A DNA stretch of 64,000 bases from assembly GCA_037439465.1 (NCBI GenBank), contig JBBIVX010000011.1, forward strand, positions 24,539 to 88,538. Reading direction: 5' to 3'. The stretch is from Parasulfuritortus sp037439465. Lineage in GTDB: Bacteria; Pseudomonadota; Gammaproteobacteria; Burkholderiales; Thiobacillaceae. This document shows positions 25,592 to 32,946 of this stretch, in pieces (the first letter of the stretch is position 1; each line of letters opens with the position of its first letter). The notes under the pieces were generated by a model. It searched no databases, had not been told where the DNA came from, and saw nothing but the letters and a program-made list of their open reading frames with translations. The position numbers and the translations under genes were made by a program.

Positions 25592-25825
25592 TCAGTGTTT
25601 ATTTGCCTGTATGCCGAGCACATCCCAGAAGGTGCTGGTGAAACCGCCATGGAAGTAGGAAACAGCAAAGGCGGCGGCAATAGGAATGACGAACGACCAG
25701 TGGCCGTGCTGGGTAAAACCAATAAGTGCGCTTTCAAACTGAAACATGGCGGCATACAGCAAGGCGGTGACGGTGCCGAATAACACTAAGCGGGCCAGTT
25801 TCGGGCGGCTGAGATTCAAGGTCAT
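25592..25825 (-). CDS. Small two-helix membrane protein ahead of tauE
   Basis: A 77-residue protein with two hydrophobic segments (LARLVLFGTVTALLYAAMFQF and WSFVIPIAAAFAVSYFHGGF) and a short tail. It has a short polar N-terminus and AGGA before ATG 25825. I recognise no named family. It lies 12 bases before tauE and directly behind a sigma-54 promoter, so it is probably an accessory subunit of the exporter. Confidence 0.75.
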   Translation of the reverse strand: MTLNLSRPKLARLVLFGTVTALLYAAMFQFESALIGFTQHGHWSFVIPIAAAFAVSYFHGGFTSTFWDVLGIQANKH

Positions 25826-25864
25826 AGTGGGTTCCTGAGGCTGAAGTGGTGATGTGCAGGCACT

Positions 25865-25880
25865 AGCAAGCCCAATGCCA
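25865..25880 (-). promoter_or_regulatory. Sigma-54 (-24/-12) promoter for small membrane protein-tauE-usp operon
   Basis: On the minus strand TGGCATTGGGCTTGCT fits the sigma-54 pattern: GG and GC are exactly ten bases apart and the element is 16 bases long. It lies 40 bases before the start codon at 25825. The divergent gene at 25971 encodes a sigma-54 activator. The space between holds TTGCA (25922-25926) and TGCAA (25941-25945) half-sites and an ATGTT/AACAT inverted repeat (25930-25948), which could be the activator's binding region. Confidence 0.65.
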
Positions 25881-25970
25881 ATAAATAACTCATTGATTTA
25901 TAACGATGAATAAACATGCGTTTGCAAAGATGTTATAATCTGCAACATATCTATGGACAAATGCATATAA

Positions 25971-27323
25971 ATGGTCGCTCGCCTGCTGGTCGTGGATGAC
26001 GAAAAGATGGCCTTGAAAAATCTGTCCTTGGCTCTGCGACGTGCTGGCTATCAGGTGCAGGCCGCCGCCAGCGGTGAGGCCGCCTGTTCGCTGCTCAAGC
26101 GGGAGCACTTTGATGTCGTGCTTACCGACCTGAAGATGCCGGGCATTGACGGACTGGGCGTGTTGCGCTGCTGCCGCGAGCGGCAATCGGATACCGAGGT
26201 CATCGTACTGACCGCCTTTGCCAGTCTCGATAGCGCGGTCGACGTGATGCGTGAGGGCGCCTTTAACTACCTGGCCAAGCCATACCGTCTCGACGAGGTC
26301 CGCGCCGTGGTGGCGGAGGCGGTGGGGAAGGCCCGGCTGCGTGCAGAAAACCGGCAACAGCGCGAGGCGTTGGATAGTGTGCATGGGCCGGTCCATATCA
26401 TCACTCACGACCCGGTCATGCGGAACCTGATGGAGATGGCCAGGCGGGTTGCGCCGACCGGTTGCAATGTCCTGATCACCGGCGAGTCGGGTACCGGCAA
26501 GGAATTGTTCGCCCGCTATCTACATGCCCACAGCGATCGGCAAGACGGACCTTTCCTGGCCATCAACTGTGGCGCCCTGCACGATGACTTGCTGGCCAAT
26601 GAATTGTTCGGCCATGAGAAGGGCGCCTTTACCGGGGCCACCAACGACAAGTCGGGCCTGATCGAGGCGGCCCGCGGCGGCACCCTGTTCCTCGACGAGG
26701 TGACCGAGATGTCGCCCGGTATGCAGGTCAAATTGCTCAGGGTCATCCAGGAACGTGAGTTGCTGCGCGTCGGCGGCACCAAGATGGTTCGGGTCGACGT
26801 GCGCTTCGTCGCCGCCACCAACCGCGATGTGCCCCAGGTGGTCGCGTCCGGCCAGTTCCGTCAGGACCTGTTTTATCGCCTCAATGTGGTCAATTTTGAC
26901 CTGCCGCCCCTGCGTGCGCGCCGCGGCGACGTGCCGCCGCTGGCCGAGTTCTTCCTGAGCCGGGCGGCGACCTATATGCGCAAGGACGTCGGGGCGATCA
27001 CCCGAGAGGCGATGGATTGCCTGGTAGGCCACGCGTACCCCGGCAACGTGCGCGAACTGCTCAACCTGGTCGAACGTGGCGTGGCGCTGACTGCCGGCCC
27101 GGAGGTGGGGGTCGAACACCTGCCGGCTGAATTGAGTCGCCGACAGGCGGAACACGACTTCAACCGCAGCGATGGCCGGGTTGCCACGCTGGATGAGCAC
27201 GAAGACACCTACATCCGCTGGGTGCTCGCCGAGGCCGGCGGCAACCAGAGCCTAGCCGCGAAGTGGCTGGGCATCAGTCGTGTATCACTCTGGCGCAGGC
27301 TCAAGAACCGGCTTCAAACCTAG
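25971..27323 (+). CDS. NtrC-family sigma-54-dependent response regulator (no linked kinase)
   Basis: A 450-residue activator of sigma-54 RNA polymerase. Domains: receiver (residues 1-120, phosphoacceptor Asp53 in VLTDLKMPG), AAA+ domain with Walker A GESGTGKE (171-178), the sigma-54 contact loop GAFTGA (218-223), Walker B GTLFLDEV, and a C-terminal Fis-type helix-turn-helix (NQSLAAKWLGISRVSLWRRLK). It is divergent from the tauE operon, which has a sigma-54 promoter, and is 54 bases upstream of a SulP gene. No kinase adjoins it. It resembles the regulator at 29439-30830 throughout, including the helix-turn-helix, so the two may share a kinase or sites. Confidence 0.92.
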   Translation: MVARLLVVDDEKMALKNLSLALRRAGYQVQAAASGEAACSLLKREHFDVVLTDLKMPGIDGLGVLRCCRERQSDTEVIVLTAFASLDSAVDVMREGAFNYLAKPYRLDEVRAVVAEAVGKARLRAENRQQREALDSVHGPVHIITHDPVMRNLMEMARRVAPTGCNVLITGESGTGKELFARYLHAHSDRQDGPFLAINCGALHDDLLANELFGHEKGAFTGATNDKSGLIEAARGGTLFLDEVTEMSPGMQVKLLRVIQERELLRVGGTKMVRVDVRFVAATNRDVPQVVASGQFRQDLFYRLNVVNFDLPPLRARRGDVPPLAEFFLSRAATYMRKDVGAITREAMDCLVGHAYPGNVRELLNLVERGVALTAGPEVGVEHLPAELSRRQAEHDFNRSDGRVATLDEHEDTYIRWVLAEAGGNQSLAAKWLGISRVSLWRRLKNRLQT

Positions 27324-27377
27324 TTCTGCGCAGGATATGGCCACATAAAATAATAATTGTATTAAAATGCAATTATT

Positions 27378-29195
27378 ATGTTGCAAAAAGTAATTCAACT
27401 GTCATTTTCAAGCTGTCCGCTTTGGTTATACCGGCTGTTTCCGTTTATGCGTTGGTGGCCTATGGTGGACAAGGCCACCACCCAGTCGGACTTGATGGCG
27501 GGCATCACCGGGGCCCTGATCGTCCTGCCCCAGGGCGTGGCCTTCGCCACCATTGCCGGTCTGCCACCCGAGTTTGGCCTCTATGCCGCCATGACGCCGG
27601 CCATCGTCGCGGCCCTGTTCGGTTCTTCCTGGCACTTGGTTTCCGGTCCCACCACGGCGATTTCCATAGCCGTGTTCGCCTCGGTCAGCCCCTATGCCCA
27701 GCCGGGCACGGCTGAGTTCATAGGCTTGGCGCTGACCCTGACCTTCCTGGCCGGCCTGTTCCAGTTGATTCTCGGCCTGGCGCGCATGGGGGTGCTGGTC
27801 AACTTCATTTCGCATACCGTGGTGATCGGCTTTACCGCCGGCGCCGCCATGCTGATCGCCGGCAGCCAAATCAAAAACTTCTTTGGCCTGGATATTCCGC
27901 GCGGCACACCGTTTATCAAGTTGCTGGAGCTGTTCATCGAGCAGATTGGCCAGATCAACCTCTATGTCACGGCCGTGGCCATCGTCACCTTGCTGTCCGG
28001 CATCGCCGTCAAGCGCTGGTTGCCTAAGCTGCCTTATATGATTGTCGCGATGATCGTCGGCAGCCTGGCGGCGCTGGCCGTCAACGCCGCCTATGGCCTG
28101 GAGACGACCCATATCAAGACGGTCGGCGCCCTGCCGGCCGGCCTGCCGCCGCTGTCGCTGCCGGACTTTTCCATCCACGCCCTGTCGCAGATGACCTTCC
28201 CGGCGCTGATCATCACCATGCTGGCGCTGACCGAGGCGGTATCCATCTCGCGCGCGGTCGCTGCCCGCTCCGGCCAACATATCGATGGCAATCAGGAATT
28301 CATTGGCCAGGGCCTGTCCAATCTGGTTGGCAGCTTCTTCTCGGGTTATGCCGCGTCCGGTTCGTTCAACCGCAGCGGAGTCAACTTTGCCGCGGGCGCG
28401 CGCACGCCGCTGGCGGCGGTATTCGCCTCAGTCTTCCTGGCGGTCATCCTGTTGCTGGTGGCCCCGCTGGCCGCCTACCTGCCTACCGCCGCCATGGCTG
28501 GCATCCTGTTCCTGGTCGCCTGGGACTTGATCGACACCCACCACATCCGTGTACTGCCCAAGGTTAGCCGCCAGGAGACGGTCGTGCTCTGGGTGACCCT
28601 GATCGGGACCCTGGTCGATCTGGAAAAGGGCATCTTCTTCGGCATCGCGCTGTCCCTGGCGCTGTACCTCTACCGCACCTCGCGGCCTGTCATGGAGGCC
28701 GTACTGCCGGACGCCACGCCGGGCAGCGACCACTACCTGTCGGTAGAGGATGAGGGGGAATGCCCGCAAATCCGCTTTGTCCGGCTCAATGGCTCCATCT
28801 TCTTCGGCGCCGTGGCGCACCTGCAGCAGCAAATTCAGCGACTGGAAGAACGCGCCCCCGACCTCAAGCACATGGTCGTCGTCGCCAGCGGCATCAACTT
28901 CGTTGACCTGGCTGGCGCCGAATTCATCGCCGCGCAGGCCCGCCACTGGCGCATGAAAGGCGGCGGTCTCTACTTCGAGCGCATGAAGCCCGCCGTGATG
29001 GAAACGCTGCTAAAGGGCGGCTACATGGACGATGTGAAGGAATACAACCTGTTTCCGGCTGGCGTTCGCGCCATCGACATCCTGGCCGGCCGGCTGGACA
29101 GGACCGTCTGCGCTGGATGCCCGGAAGAGGTGTTTCGTCACTGCGGCATAGGCGCGGCAGCGGCCGAAGCGGCCGGACAAAAGGCCGTAGCCTGA
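27378..29195 (+). CDS. SulP family inorganic anion transporter (first copy)
   Basis: A 605-residue SulP/SLC26-type transporter with a membrane domain (residues 20-435; motif GALIVLPQGVAFATIAGLPPE near the N-terminus, SGYAASGSFNRSGVN in the middle) and a C-terminal cytoplasmic STAS domain (about 455-570; GSIFFGAVAHLQQQI). Members carry sulfate, bicarbonate or other anions. It ends in a cysteine-containing tail (VCAGCPEEVFRHC). It probably shares a transcript with the activator gene upstream. ATG 27378 is the first start; the next, 27447, would remove the segment before the usual FPFMRWWP, so I keep 27378. Confidence 0.88.
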   Translation: MLQKVIQLSFSSCPLWLYRLFPFMRWWPMVDKATTQSDLMAGITGALIVLPQGVAFATIAGLPPEFGLYAAMTPAIVAALFGSSWHLVSGPTTAISIAVFASVSPYAQPGTAEFIGLALTLTFLAGLFQLILGLARMGVLVNFISHTVVIGFTAGAAMLIAGSQIKNFFGLDIPRGTPFIKLLELFIEQIGQINLYVTAVAIVTLLSGIAVKRWLPKLPYMIVAMIVGSLAALAVNAAYGLETTHIKTVGALPAGLPPLSLPDFSIHALSQMTFPALIITMLALTEAVSISRAVAARSGQHIDGNQEFIGQGLSNLVGSFFSGYAASGSFNRSGVNFAAGARTPLAAVFASVFLAVILLLVAPLAAYLPTAAMAGILFLVAWDLIDTHHIRVLPKVSRQETVVLWVTLIGTLVDLEKGIFFGIALSLALYLYRTSRPVMEAVLPDATPGSDHYLSVEDEGECPQIRFVRLNGSIFFGAVAHLQQQIQRLEERAPDLKHMVVVASGINFVDLAGAEFIAAQARHWRMKGGGLYFERMKPAVMETLLKGGYMDDVKEYNLFPAGVRAIDILAGRLDRTVCAGCPEEVFRHCGIGAAAAEAAGQKAVA

Positions 29196-29217
29196 CGTCA
29201 CAGCAACGGAGAATCAA

Positions 29218-29376
29218 ATGAAGGCAAAAACAACGTCAATTCCCAGCCGTCGTCGCGGCCTGTTCGATGCCCTGTGGCGCGTTATCAAACCCTGGTTGAC
29301 TGCGCTTGCTCCAGGACAGGACGGTCCCGCCGGCCAACTGCCCAGCGATATCGCCGCCAGGAAGTCACATAGATAA
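29218..29376 (+). CDS. Possible 52-residue protein downstream of SulP
   Basis: A short open frame not otherwise annotated: ATG 29218 is preceded by CGGAG seven bases upstream and the frame ends with TAA at 29374-29376. It starts MKAKTTSIPSRRRGLFDALW, has a basic N-terminus, an amphipathic stretch RVIKPWLTAL, and no cysteine. It lies 22 bases after the SulP stop. I do not recognise it; conservation beside SulP in relatives would decide. Confidence 0.45.
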   Translation: MKAKTTSIPSRRRGLFDALWRVIKPWLTALAPGQDGPAGQLPSDIAARKSHR

Positions 29377-29438
29377 ATGGGGCCATGGCCGCCATCGTGG
29401 CTGTCAAGGCGTTCCCCAACCGCAGCCTTCTTGTCAGA

Positions 29439-30830
29439 CTAGTTTTTCATCTGACCATAGCGTTTCAGCTTGCGCCACAGCGATACCCGGTCGATGCCTA
29501 ATATCTGCGCTCCCAAGGTCTGGTTGCCATTGGTTTCCTTGAGCACCCACTGGATATAGTCGCGTTCCTGTTCTTCCAGTGTGGGCATCCTGCCCTCCTT
29601 CTTGCGAAAGGTGCGCAGCGAGAGCTCACGCAAATCCTCTGGCAGGTGGTCAGGCTCGATCTCGCTGCCCGAACAAAGGGCGACGCCGCGCTCGATGATG
29701 TTTTCCAGTTCGCGCACGTTGCCGGGAAAATCGTAAACCTTGAGCAGCTCCAGCACCTGCGGATCGATCTCGCGGACATCCTTGTGCATGAGCGCGGAAC
29801 ACTTGTTGAGGAAGTGGTAGGCCAGCAAGGGGATGTCGTCACGCCGCTCGGACAAGGGCGGTATATGAAGGTTGACGACGTTGAGGCGAAAATAGAGGTC
29901 CTGCCGAAAATGGCCTTCCCTGACCAGTTCGGCCATGTCGCGGTTGGTGGCGGTGCACACCCGCACGTCCACCTTGACCGGCTGCATGCCGCCCAGTCGC
30001 TGTACCTCCCGCTCCTGGATCACGCGCAACAATTTGACCTGCATGGCCGTGGACATTTCGGTGACTTCATCGAGAAACAGCGTACCGCCGTTGGCTGTCT
30101 CAATCAGGCCGGGCTTGCCTATGGCGCCGGTGAAGGCGCCTTTCTCATTGCCGAACAACTCGTTGGCCAGCAGATCCTCGTTGAACGCGCCGCAGTTGAC
30201 CGCCACGAAGGGGCCGTCGGGGCGACCGCCGTGTTCATGCAGGTAGCGCGCGAACAGCTCCTTGCCGGTGCCGGATTCGCCGGTGATCATGACGTTACAG
30301 CCAGTGGGGGCGACCTTGCGGGCCATCTCCAGCAGTTTCTGCATGTGGGCATCCTGGGTGATGATCTTGATTCGGCCCTGAAAACTGTCCAACTGCTCGC
30401 GCAAGACCAGGTTCTCCCGCTTGAGCCTGACTTTTTCCAGTGCTTCGGCCACGGTCTGGCGCACTTCATCGAGGCGGAATGGTTTGGCGATGTAATGGAA
30501 GGCGCCCTCCTTCATGGCCTCGATGGCGGAATCCAGGGTGGCATAGCCGGTGATCATAACCACTTCGCTGTCGGGCGCCAGCTCGCGGCTGCGCCGCAGC
30601 ACCTGCATACCGTCGATCTTTTCCATCTTGAGGTCGGTCAGCACCACGTCGAAATGCTGCTTCTCCAGCAACCCTAGCGCATTGCTGCCGCTGGTGGTGG
30701 CCGTGACCTCGTGGCCGGCCTTCCTGAGCACGTGTTCAAGGTTGCGCAGGGCGACGCGCTCGTCGTCGACCACCAGTAGCCGGCCTTGCGGCGGCTGACT
30801 GTCGGCTGGGCTGGCCTGGATGGCGTTCAT
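29439..30830 (-). CDS. NtrC-family sigma-54-dependent response regulator (kinase-linked)
   Basis: A 463-residue NtrC-type activator. Receiver with Asp66 (VLTDLKMEK), AAA+ domain with Walker A GESGTGKE (184-191) and GAFTGA (231-236), and a Fis-type helix-turn-helix at the C-terminus (GNQTLGAQILGIDRVSLWRK). Start ATG 30830 is supported by the ATGA overlap with the kinase gene, and the N-terminus before it is out of family. It is expected to act at the sigma-54 promoter at 32487, upstream of the Usp-like and second SulP genes. It is a close paralogue of the activator at 25971. Confidence 0.93.
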   Translation of the reverse strand: MNAIQASPADSQPPQGRLLVVDDERVALRNLEHVLRKAGHEVTATTSGSNALGLLEKQHFDVVLTDLKMEKIDGMQVLRRSRELAPDSEVVMITGYATLDSAIEAMKEGAFHYIAKPFRLDEVRQTVAEALEKVRLKRENLVLREQLDSFQGRIKIITQDAHMQKLLEMARKVAPTGCNVMITGESGTGKELFARYLHEHGGRPDGPFVAVNCGAFNEDLLANELFGNEKGAFTGAIGKPGLIETANGGTLFLDEVTEMSTAMQVKLLRVIQEREVQRLGGMQPVKVDVRVCTATNRDMAELVREGHFRQDLYFRLNVVNLHIPPLSERRDDIPLLAYHFLNKCSALMHKDVREIDPQVLELLKVYDFPGNVRELENIIERGVALCSGSEIEPDHLPEDLRELSLRTFRKKEGRMPTLEEQERDYIQWVLKETNGNQTLGAQILGIDRVSLWRKLKRYGQMKN

Positions 30831-32290
30831 GTTGTCTCCGTGGTATTGGGGGCGTACTGGGGTAGGCGGATATGAAAAACGGTGTACCTGCCCGGCTCGC
30901 TCTCGGCGGCGATGCAGCCGCCATGCTCCTCGACGATCTCGCGCACGATGAACAAGCCCAGGCCGGAACCGCGGCTGGCTTCCTTGGTGGTGTAGAAGGG
31001 GTCGAATATATGCGCCAGGACGTCGGCGGGGATGCCCTGGCCATTGTCGCGGACGTCGATATCGACCACCTCGGGATTGGGAAAACGTCCGGCCTGACCG
31101 CGTAGACAATTGGGCGCGGTTGGGTCATCGGCATGACGCGCTACCGCGCCGATCCGTATTTCGCCGACGCCTTCGAGCACTTCCACTGCGTTCTTCAGCA
31201 GATTGAGAAAGACCTGTTGCAGACGCGGCTTGTCGGCAGACAGGGTGAGATCGTCCGGGATGTCGATGTGGATTGAGACTTTAGCTGGCGTTTCGTTACG
31301 CAAAAACAAAAGCGTTTCCTTGATCGTCGCCTTGAGCGGCACTGGCCGCCGCGCGAATTTCCGCTCCCGCGCATAGTCGAGCAGGGAGCGGACGATACGT
31401 TGGGCGCGCACCGTCTCGTCGTCGATCTGGCGCAGCATCGCGCGCCGCCATTCCGGTCCGGATGTCTCGCCGTCCTCGATCAGTATTTGCGCGGAACTGG
31501 AGATATTGGAGAGCGGATTGTTCACCTCGTGGGCGACCCCGGAAATGAGGCGTCCAAGCGAGGCCAGGCGGTCGGACTGGATGAGTTGCTGCTGCTGGCG
31601 CAGGCTGATCTCATCCAGGACGTGGTTGAAGGCGCGAACCAGGGCGCTAATCTCACGGTCCTTGGTCGGCAGGGCAAGCCGGGACTTGTTGCCGGCGGCG
31701 ACCATCTCCATGCGTTGTTCCATTTTCTTCAGCGGCCGCACGATGCTGCTGGAGACCACTGCGCCGGAGATTGCAAGCAGAACGAGCAGGCCTAGCAGGG
31801 TAATCAACAGGAAGGCGCGTTGCCGCTCAAGGTTCGCCTGCAGCATCGCGCGCTCGGCGTCGGCCAGGCTCTGAGCGGTGTTGACGATGCCCAATCCCAG
31901 GTTGCGAATGACTTGCGCATCCAGTTCGCCGCTCGATCTGGCATGGCTCGACATTGCGTCGGCATAGCCGATCAGGGCACGGCGCAAATCGTTCAGCCGA
32001 CTGGGCGAAGCCAGATTTTTGAAGGCCTCGCCATTGTCATCGAGCAGCTGCCTGGCACGTTCGACATATTTCATATTTTCCCTGAGATCGCCGCGCTGGC
32101 GGTAAAGGAAATAGTTTTTTTCGAAGCGCCGGATTTCCAGCGCGACATCGAAGAACTCGGCGATGCTCGATCCAGCCCGTATCTGTTTCTCGATCAAGCG
32201 CGACTCCAGAAAATAGAGCACGAAAAGGCCGATCAGCAGGACGGCGAACACAGCATAGCCAAGAATGATTTTTTGCCGCAGTGATCTCAT
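30827..32290 (-). CDS. NtrB/AtoS-type sensor histidine kinase
   Basis: A 487-residue membrane kinase. Transmembrane helix near residues 8-28, a helical extracytoplasmic domain of about 140 residues, a second helix (residues 168-190), HAMP, then the NtrB-type phosphoacceptor box LGRLISGVAHEVNNPL and ATPase boxes FLNLLKNAVEVL, DVRDNGQGIP and GSGLGLFIV. ATG 32290 (MRSLRQKI) is preferred: the longer start at 32326 would place the first codons on the TTGC-N5-GCAA site. Its stop overlaps the regulator start by four bases (ATGA), so the pair is coupled. It is divergent from the sigma-54-driven SulP operon. The signal is unknown. Confidence 0.92.
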   Translation of the reverse strand: MRSLRQKIILGYAVFAVLLIGLFVLYFLESRLIEKQIRAGSSIAEFFDVALEIRRFEKNYFLYRQRGDLRENMKYVERARQLLDDNGEAFKNLASPSRLNDLRRALIGYADAMSSHARSSGELDAQVIRNLGLGIVNTAQSLADAERAMLQANLERQRAFLLITLLGLLVLLAISGAVVSSSIVRPLKKMEQRMEMVAAGNKSRLALPTKDREISALVRAFNHVLDEISLRQQQQLIQSDRLASLGRLISGVAHEVNNPLSNISSSAQILIEDGETSGPEWRRAMLRQIDDETVRAQRIVRSLLDYARERKFARRPVPLKATIKETLLFLRNETPAKVSIHIDIPDDLTLSADKPRLQQVFLNLLKNAVEVLEGVGEIRIGAVARHADDPTAPNCLRGQAGRFPNPEVVDIDVRDNGQGIPADVLAHIFDPFYTTKEASRGSGLGLFIVREIVEEHGGCIAAESEPGRYTVFHIRLPQYAPNTTETT

Positions 32291-32313
32291 GGTCGAGCAG
32301 TGTATCAGTACAG

Positions 32314-32326
32314 TTGCAAAATGCAA
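32314..32326. promoter_or_regulatory. Putative activator site 1 (TTGC-N5-GCAA)
   Basis: TTGCAAAATGCAA is a perfect palindrome in its arms (TTGCA/TGCAA). It lies 173 bases upstream of the sigma-54 promoter at 32487 and 24 bases before the divergent kinase start at 32290, so it could serve both activation and autoregulation. Confidence 0.5.
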
Positions 32327-32338
32327 TTATAGAAATAA

Positions 32339-32351
32339 TTGCATTTTCTAA
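32339..32351. promoter_or_regulatory. Putative activator site 2 (degenerate half-palindrome)
   Basis: TTGCATTTTCTAA keeps the TTGCA half-site 25 bases (start to start) from the perfect palindrome at 32314, with a degenerate second half. The spacing of about two and a half helical turns is not strictly in phase. Confidence 0.35.
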
Positions 32352-32408
32352 TAAGAACATGGACATGGCGTTTCGGTACAACGCGCTGCCGGAGCGGTTT
32401 AATCATGG

Positions 32409-32421
32409 TTGCATATCGCAA
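32409..32421. promoter_or_regulatory. Putative activator site 3 (TTGC-N5-GCAA)
   Basis: TTGCATATCGCAA is a second TTGC-N5-GCAA site, with perfect outer arms, 66 bases upstream of the -24 element. This is the usual distance range for enhancer sites of NtrC-type activators. Confidence 0.5.
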
Positions 32422-32486
32422 TTCAAATATCCTGGCGGTGTTGCGCGTGCACATGAAATGCATTGAATCATAAAGAAATAAGATGA

Positions 32487-32502
32487 TGGCACGGCTATTG
32501 CT
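32487..32502 (+). promoter_or_regulatory. Consensus sigma-54 promoter for usp-like and second sulP genes
   Basis: TGGCACGGCTATTGCT matches the sigma-54 consensus TGGCACG-N4-TTGCW at every fixed base. Transcription should start near 32513, about 30 bases before the gene at 32544. The SulP gene and possibly the Ehr-type complex genes downstream may belong to the same regulated unit. Confidence 0.8.
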
Positions 32503-32543
32503 AAAGCTCATCGATTTGAGTCTGACCAGAGCACGACGCCGCC

Positions 32544-32927
32544 ATGTCCGCCGCCGAGCCTTACCGGAAAGTGTTGTTGGTGTTGTTGGCGCATGTGCCG
32601 TCCAGGCGTGTGCTGGATGCCGCCTGCGCGTTGTGCGAGCGCCTGGGCGCTGGTCTGGAGATCGTCAGTCTGGGCGGGAGCCTGCCGCAAGACCTGCTCA
32701 ACGCAACGGCTAAGGAGGTCGCTTTGTCGGGCCTGAATTGCAAGGCGCTCGATAAAAAGGATTGGGGTATAGCCGACCTGGTCGATTGGGCGAATAGCCG
32801 CTCCTGCGTATCGACCGTCATGCTGCCGGCCTCGGAATGCGGTCCGGTCAACGCCCCTGACCAGGATGACGCCGATGCCTGGCGACATTTGGCTTGCCCG
32901 CTGGTGCTGGCTGGGCGTGAACATTAA
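32544..32927 (+). CDS. Reduced universal-stress-like protein
   Basis: A 127-residue soluble protein whose start (YRKVLLVLLAHVPSRRVLDAACALCERLGAGLEIVSL) resembles the first beta-alpha-beta of UspA, but which lacks the G-2x-G-9x-G(S/T) nucleotide motif. The second half (VDWANSRSCVSTVMLPASEC, LACPLVLAG) keeps the closing strand seen in Usp proteins. It is the first gene behind the sigma-54 promoter and precedes the second SulP by 19 bases. I propose a SulP-associated regulatory subunit; the fold assignment is tentative. Confidence 0.65.
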   Translation: MSAAEPYRKVLLVLLAHVPSRRVLDAACALCERLGAGLEIVSLGGSLPQDLLNATAKEVALSGLNCKALDKKDWGIADLVDWANSRSCVSTVMLPASECGPVNAPDQDDADAWRHLACPLVLAGREH

Positions 32928-32946
32928 TAAACCGATGTGAGATGAA

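Noticed and set aside
27324..27390. Sigma-54 promoter in front of the first SulP gene
   Set aside because: TGGCC at about 27338 has no TTGC at the required distance. Only TGCAA/TTGCA half-sites in reversed order are seen.
32483..32713. 76-codon frame starting at the sigma-54 promoter
   Set aside because: Arg/Ala-rich out-of-frame translation of the Usp-like gene; it begins upstream of the expected transcription start.
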